This document shows, piece after piece, positions 60,402 to 64,000 of a stretch of 64,000 bases of DNA (its first letter is position 1; each line of letters starts with the position of its first letter). Origin of the DNA: Streptomyces omiyaensis (GTDB lineage: Bacteria; Actinomycetota; Actinomycetes; Streptomycetales; Streptomycetaceae); assembly GCF_014650895.1 (NCBI RefSeq), contig NZ_BMVV01000014.1, forward strand, positions 1 to 64,000, read 5' to 3'. The notes beneath the pieces are model-generated. The model was not told the origin of the DNA. It was given only the letters and a program-made list of their open reading frames with translations, and ran no database searches. Both the position numbers and the translations under genes were made by a program.

Positions 60402-61271
60402 ATGACCGCGCTCACGTACGCGTCGACCTCCCGCACCGTCGAGGCGGCCGGACTCACCCTCCACTACCACGAGGCCGCCCCCGCCGACCGGCCCCGCGCC
60501 CCCGTCCTGATCCTGCTGCACGGCGGCGGCCCCGGTGCCTCCGGCTGGAGCAACTTCGGCGGCAACCTCCCCGTCCTCGCGCGGGAGTTCCGCACCCTCC
60601 TCGTCGACCAGCCCTGCTACGGCCGCTCCGACAAGCCCGAGCTCGACCGCGACTACTTCAGCTACAGCGCCCGCGCCGTCGCCGCCCTCATGGACGAACT
60701 CGGCATCGACCGCGCCCACTTCGTCGGCAACTCGCTCGGCGGCGGGACCGTCGTCCGCCTCGCCCTCGACCACCCGGACAAGGCCGGCAAGCTCCTCCTC
60801 ATGGGACCCGGCGGCGTCTCCGTCAACCTCTTCGCGCCCGACCCGACCGAGGGCATCAAGCGCCTGTTCGAGTTCAACGCCGCCCCCGAACCGACCCGGG
60901 AACGGCTGCGCGCCTTCCTCTCCGTCATGGCACACGACCCGTCCGTCGTCACCGACGCGCTCGTCGAGGAACGATGGGCCTCCGCCACCGACCCCGGGAC
61001 CCGCCTCGGCGCGGCCCGCATGGCGGCGTCCTTCGCGAACCCGGACTGGGCCGAGGCCGCCATGCTCTGGCGCGAGGCCCACCGCATCACCCAGCCGGTC
61101 CTGCTCACCTGGGGCCGCGAGGACCGCGTCAACCCGCTCGACGGCGCCCTCGTCGCCCTGAAGACCATCCCCGACGCGCGCCTGCACGTCTTCCCGCACT
61201 GCGGCCACTGGGCCCAGACCGAGCGGGCCGACGAGTTCAACCGCCTCGCCGTCGACTTCTTCACCCACTGA
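60402..61271 (+). CDS. hsaD: 4,9-DSHA hydrolase
   Basis: A 289-residue meta-cleavage product hydrolase. The catalytic triad is Ser111 in VGNSLGGGTV, Asp241 in WGREDRVNP and His269 in PHCGHWAQTE. LLHGGGPGASGWSNF forms the oxyanion region. It hydrolyses the ring-opened steroid dienone to 9,17-dioxo-1,2,3,4,10,19-hexanorandrostan-5-oic acid (HIP precursor) and a dienoate. It follows hsaA2 by 13 bases and leads hsaC by 29. Confidence 0.92.
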   Translation: MTALTYASTSRTVEAAGLTLHYHEAAPADRPRAPVLILLHGGGPGASGWSNFGGNLPVLAREFRTLLVDQPCYGRSDKPELDRDYFSYSARAVAALMDELGIDRAHFVGNSLGGGTVVRLALDHPDKAGKLLLMGPGGVSVNLFAPDPTEGIKRLFEFNAAPEPTRERLRAFLSVMAHDPSVVTDALVEERWASATDPGTRLGAARMAASFANPDWAEAAMLWREAHRITQPVLLTWGREDRVNPLDGALVALKTIPDARLHVFPHCGHWAQTERADEFNRLAVDFFTH

Positions 61272-61300
61272 CCCGCCCCCAGCCCACCCAGAGGTGACCC

Positions 61301-62194
61301 ATGGACATTCGCGCACTCGGCTACCTGCGCCTGGAGACCACCCGCCTCGACGCATGGCGGCGCTACACCCTCGACATCCTCGGCATGGCCGAGGCCCCCG
61401 GCTCCACCGACACCACCCTCCTGCTGCGCCTCGACGACCGCGCGTACCGCATCGCGATCCAGGCGGGCGAGAGCGACCGGCTCCTCGCCGCCGGCTGGGA
61501 GCTCGCGAACGCCGGCGCCCTCGCCGCCGCGACCGCCGCACTGGAGGCGGCGGGCGTCGCCGTCGAGACCGCCGGCGCCGCCGAGCTCGCCGAGCGCCGC
61601 GTCCAGGGCCTCGTCCACCTGACGGACCCGTGCGGCAACCCGCTGGAGCTCTACTGGGGCCAGGCCCAGGACCACACCCCGCTCGCCACCCCCTACGGCA
61701 ACCGCTTCGTCACCGGCGACCTCGGCCTCGGCCACGTCGTCCTGCCGGTCCCCGACGTCGAGGCCGCCCTCGACTTCTACGAGAACCTCCTCGGCTTCCA
61801 GCTCCGCGACTCCATGAAGCTCCCGCCGCAGGCCGTCCCCACCGCCGCCGAGCGGCGCGACTTCCACTGGATGCACTTCCTCGGCCCCAACCGCCGCCAC
61901 CACAGCCTCGGCCTCTACCCGGGCGCCCTGCCCCCCGGCATCGTCCACTTCATGGTGGAGCTGGAGACCCTCGACGACGTCGGCCTCGGCCTCGACCGCA
62001 TGCAGGCCGCCGGCATCCCCATCGCCTCCAGCCTCGGCCGGCACACCAACGACCGCATGGTGTCCTTCTACGCCCAGGCCCCCGGCGGCTTCCAGGTCGA
62101 GTACGGCTGGGACGGCCTGGTCGTCGACCCCGCCACCTGGGTCGCCAAGGAGATCACCGCCGACAGCGTCTGGGGCCACCAGTGGAACGGCTGA
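61301..62194 (+). CDS. hsaC: 3,4-DHSA extradiol dioxygenase
   Basis: A 297-residue type I extradiol dioxygenase with two vicinal-oxygen-chelate modules. The iron ligands are His145 (GLGHVVLPV), a His of RHHSLGLYPG (200/201) and Glu267 (FQVEYGWDG). It opens the catechol ring of 3,4-DHSA by meta-cleavage. GAGGTGA upstream of ATG 61301. Its 3' end overlaps hsaB by 13 bases. Confidence 0.92.
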   Translation: MDIRALGYLRLETTRLDAWRRYTLDILGMAEAPGSTDTTLLLRLDDRAYRIAIQAGESDRLLAAGWELANAGALAAATAALEAAGVAVETAGAAELAERRVQGLVHLTDPCGNPLELYWGQAQDHTPLATPYGNRFVTGDLGLGHVVLPVPDVEAALDFYENLLGFQLRDSMKLPPQAVPTAAERRDFHWMHFLGPNRRHHSLGLYPGALPPGIVHFMVELETLDDVGLGLDRMQAAGIPIASSLGRHTNDRMVSFYAQAPGGFQVEYGWDGLVVDPATWVAKEITADSVWGHQWNG

Positions 62195-62664
62195 TCGACC
62201 CCGCGGTCTTCCGGGACGTCCTCGGCCGCTTCGCCAGCGGCATCACCGTGGTGGCGGCGCTCGACGACGGCGAACCCGCCGGCTTCGCCTGCCAGTCCTT
62301 CGCCTCCCTCTCCCTCGACCCCCCGCTCGTCATGCTCGCCGTCGGCAGGTCCTCCACCAGCTGGCCGAGGATCCAGCGGGCCGGCCGCTTCTGCGTCAAC
62401 ATCCTCGCCGAGGACCAGCGCACCACCTGCGCCGCCCTCGGCCGCAGCGGCCCCGACAAGTTCGCCGGGGTGCCCTGGAGCGCCGGCGACCACGGCACCG
62501 TGCGGATCGACGGGGCGCTCGCCTTCGTCGAGTGCGAACTGCACGAGGTGTACGAGGCGGGCGACCACCACCTCGTCACCGCCCACGTCGTCGCGCTCGA
62601 CGCCGGCGAGGACCGCGGACCGCTGCTCTACTACCGCAGCCGCTACGCCGTCGGGGCCTTCTGA
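62182..62664 (+). CDS. hsaB: flavin reductase of the 3-HSA hydroxylase
   Basis: A 160-residue FMN/FAD reductase-like domain. Its conserved parts are RFASGITVVAALDDGEPAGFACQSF, SLDPPLVMLAVGRSSTSW, GRFCVNILAEDQ and the final AGDHHLVTAHVVAL. It supplies reduced flavin to HsaA. The GTG start at 62182 lies inside the end of hsaC with a 13-base overlap. It is followed by the MaoC gene with a one-base overlap. Confidence 0.88.
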   Translation: MERLIDPAVFRDVLGRFASGITVVAALDDGEPAGFACQSFASLSLDPPLVMLAVGRSSTSWPRIQRAGRFCVNILAEDQRTTCAALGRSGPDKFAGVPWSAGDHGTVRIDGALAFVECELHEVYEAGDHHLVTAHVVALDAGEDRGPLLYYRSRYAVGAF

Positions 62665-63533
62665 TGCCGATCGACCCGCGGCGGGCCACGGCCGCGCCCC
62701 CGGTGCGGACCGAGGTCGTCTGGGACGACCACGCCGTGCGCCTGTACCACCTGGCGCTCGGCGCGGGCGTCCCCGAGACCGACCCGCGCGAACTGCGGTA
62801 CGTGTACGAGGGCCACCCGGACGGCCTCCGGCCCCTGCCCACCTTCGGCGTCGTCGCCGGCGGCACCGGGGGCGTCGGCTTCCAGGTCTTCGACCTGCCC
62901 GGCGTCGACGTCGACCTGGCGCACGTCCTCCACGGCGGCCAGGAGATCACCGTGCACCGCCCGCTGCCCGCCGCCGCCCGCGCCACCGCCGTCACCCGGC
63001 TGACGGACGTGCACGACAAGGGCAGCGGAGCCGTCCTCGTCCAGGAGTCCGTCCTCCTCGGCGAGGACGGCGCCCCCCTCCTCACCCAGCGCAACCGGAT
63101 CTTCGTCCGCGGCGAGGGCGGTTTCGGCGGCGACCGCGGTCCCTCCGACCGCCTCCCCGCCCCCGCGCGGGAGCCCGACCTCGTCGTCGAGCTCCCCACC
63201 CTCGGCCGGCAGGCCCTGCTCTACCGCCTCACCGGGGACCACAACCCCCTCCACGCCGACCCCGCCACCGCCCGCCGGGCCGGCTACGACCGGCCGATCC
63301 TGCACGGCCTGTGCACCTTCGGCATGGCCGTCAAGGCGGTCACCGACCGCCTCCTCGACGGCGACCCCACCGCCGTCACCGGCTGCCGCACCCGCTTCGC
63401 CGGGGTCTTCTTCCCCGGCGAGACGCTCCGGCTGCGGGTCTGGCACACCGCCGGCGGACACCGGCTCACCGCCACCGCCGCGGACCGCGACGACGCCCCC
63501 GTCCTCACCGACGCCCTCGTCACCACCCGCTGA
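62664..63533 (+). CDS. MaoC-family enoyl-CoA hydratase (ChsH3/HtdY-like)
   Basis: A 289-residue double-hotdog protein. The hydratase-2 motif is YRLTGDHNPLHADPATARRA, and DRPILHGLCTFGMAVKAV follows. The N-terminal hotdog lacks the catalytic Asp/His, as in two-domain (R)-specific hydratases. It most resembles enoyl-CoA hydratases for steroid side chains or bile acids. Its ATG overlaps the hsaB stop by one base. The expected role is in CoA-ester side-chain shortening and not AB-ring cleavage. Confidence 0.78.
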   Translation: MPIDPRRATAAPPVRTEVVWDDHAVRLYHLALGAGVPETDPRELRYVYEGHPDGLRPLPTFGVVAGGTGGVGFQVFDLPGVDVDLAHVLHGGQEITVHRPLPAAARATAVTRLTDVHDKGSGAVLVQESVLLGEDGAPLLTQRNRIFVRGEGGFGGDRGPSDRLPAPAREPDLVVELPTLGRQALLYRLTGDHNPLHADPATARRAGYDRPILHGLCTFGMAVKAVTDRLLDGDPTAVTGCRTRFAGVFFPGETLRLRVWHTAGGHRLTATAADRDDAPVLTDALVTTR

Positions 63534-63574
63534 ACCGGCCCGCGCCGGACCCCGATCCCCGAGGGAGAAACGCG

Positions 63575-64000
63575 ATGAACAGCACCTGGGACCACACCTA
63601 CGACGTGGTCGTGGTCGGCTCCGGCGCCGCCGGCATGGCCGCGGCCCTCACCGCCCGGCTGCGCGGCCTCACCGCCCTGGTGGTGGAGAAGACCGACGCC
63701 TACGGAGGCTCCACCGCCCTGTCCGGCGGCGCCATCTGGGTCCCCGGCAACCTCCACCTGGACGCCGCCGGACTCGGCGACACCCCGGAGAAGGCACGCG
63801 CCTACCTGGACGCCACCGTCGGCGACCGCGTCACCGACGCCCGCAAGGACGCCTACGTGCGGTACGGCCCGCGCATGGTCCGGGAGTTCCACGACCGCAC
63901 CGACGTCCGCTTCGTCTACACCCCCGGCTACTCCGACTACTACCCGGAGCGCCTCGGCGGCTACCCGCAGGGCCGCTCCGTCGAGCCCGAGGTCTTCGAC
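63575..64000 (+). CDS. kstD: 3-ketosteroid delta1-dehydrogenase, 5' part (cut by window edge)
   Basis: The first 142 codons of a flavoprotein continue to the window edge. TYDVVVVGSGAAGMAAALTA is the FAD-binding GxGxxG motif, and EKTDAYGGSTALSGGAIWVP matches KstD proteins. The rest includes YVRYGPRMVREFHDRTDV. KstD introduces the C1-C2 double bond of ring A. GAGGGAG lies upstream of ATG 63575. A ketosteroid dehydrogenase of related 4,5-type cannot be excluded from this fragment. Confidence 0.8.
   Translation, partial: MNSTWDHTYDVVVVGSGAAGMAAALTARLRGLTALVVEKTDAYGGSTALSGGAIWVPGNLHLDAAGLGDTPEKARAYLDATVGDRVTDARKDAYVRYGPRMVREFHDRTDVRFVYTPGYSDYYPERLGGYPQGRSVEPEVFD

Overview
The window is very GC-rich (roughly three quarters G+C) with strong G/C at third codon positions, leaderless GTG/ATG starts and actinobacterial gene families, so it reads as a Streptomyces-type chromosome. 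No rRNA, tRNA, CRISPR array, insertion sequence or phage gene was seen. The left 36 kb is an ordinary mosaic of housekeeping and regulatory genes. The right 28 kb is a dedicated catabolic island for the steroid nucleus, cut off by the right edge inside kstD.

Left part (1-36.4 kb). It begins with a GDT1-type manganese exporter under a yybP-ykoY riboswitch. A TetR/DHA2-efflux pair follows, with three phased palindromic operators. The rest includes three SpoIIE-type phosphatases, several alpha/beta hydrolases, a nucleosidase, a MoxR/VWA pair, HxlR and thioesterase genes, a cyclophilin and a zinc-free L31. A universal stress protein and a phosphoribosyltransferase/hydrolase fusion sit behind tandem DevR-like boxes. 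A LysM/transglycosylase wall hydrolase has a ydaO c-di-AMP riboswitch. A phospholipase C gene carries an in-frame stop and a possible PHO box. katG and furA are divergent. A C45 acyltransferase, an alcohol dehydrogenase, a GlxA/AraC regulator and GAPDH complete this part.

CD-ring module (36.4-50.2 kb). A leftward operon holds an enoyl-CoA hydratase, three acyl-CoA dehydrogenases and an MHS-type transporter. A rightward operon reads fadE30-ipdF-kstR2-fadA6. A leftward operon reads echA20-ipdA-ipdB-ipdC, and a divergent SDR follows. This matches the mycobacterial KstR2 regulon. The two divergent promoter regions share an 18-bp operator (15 of 18 positions identical), the natural KstR2 target.

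AB-ring and side module (50.3-64 kb). hsaE-hsaG-hsaF-kshA-(79-aa Cys protein)-kshB-SDR-SRPBCC form one operon. A leftward IclR regulator follows. Then come two tandem hsaA paralogues, hsaD, hsaC, hsaB, a MaoC hydratase and the start of kstD. All three rightward promoter regions here carry a TTCCCGCT-based site centred 39-40 bp upstream of a plausible -10, which suggests activation by the resident IclR protein instead of KstR repression.

Together the island would take a 3-ketosteroid through 9-alpha-hydroxylation and delta1-dehydrogenation to ring opening, meta-cleavage and pyruvate/propionyl-CoA, and would degrade the C/D rings through IpdAB and FadA6. Side-chain genes, an Mce4 uptake system and FadD3 are not in the window. 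The MHS transporter is the only uptake candidate visible.
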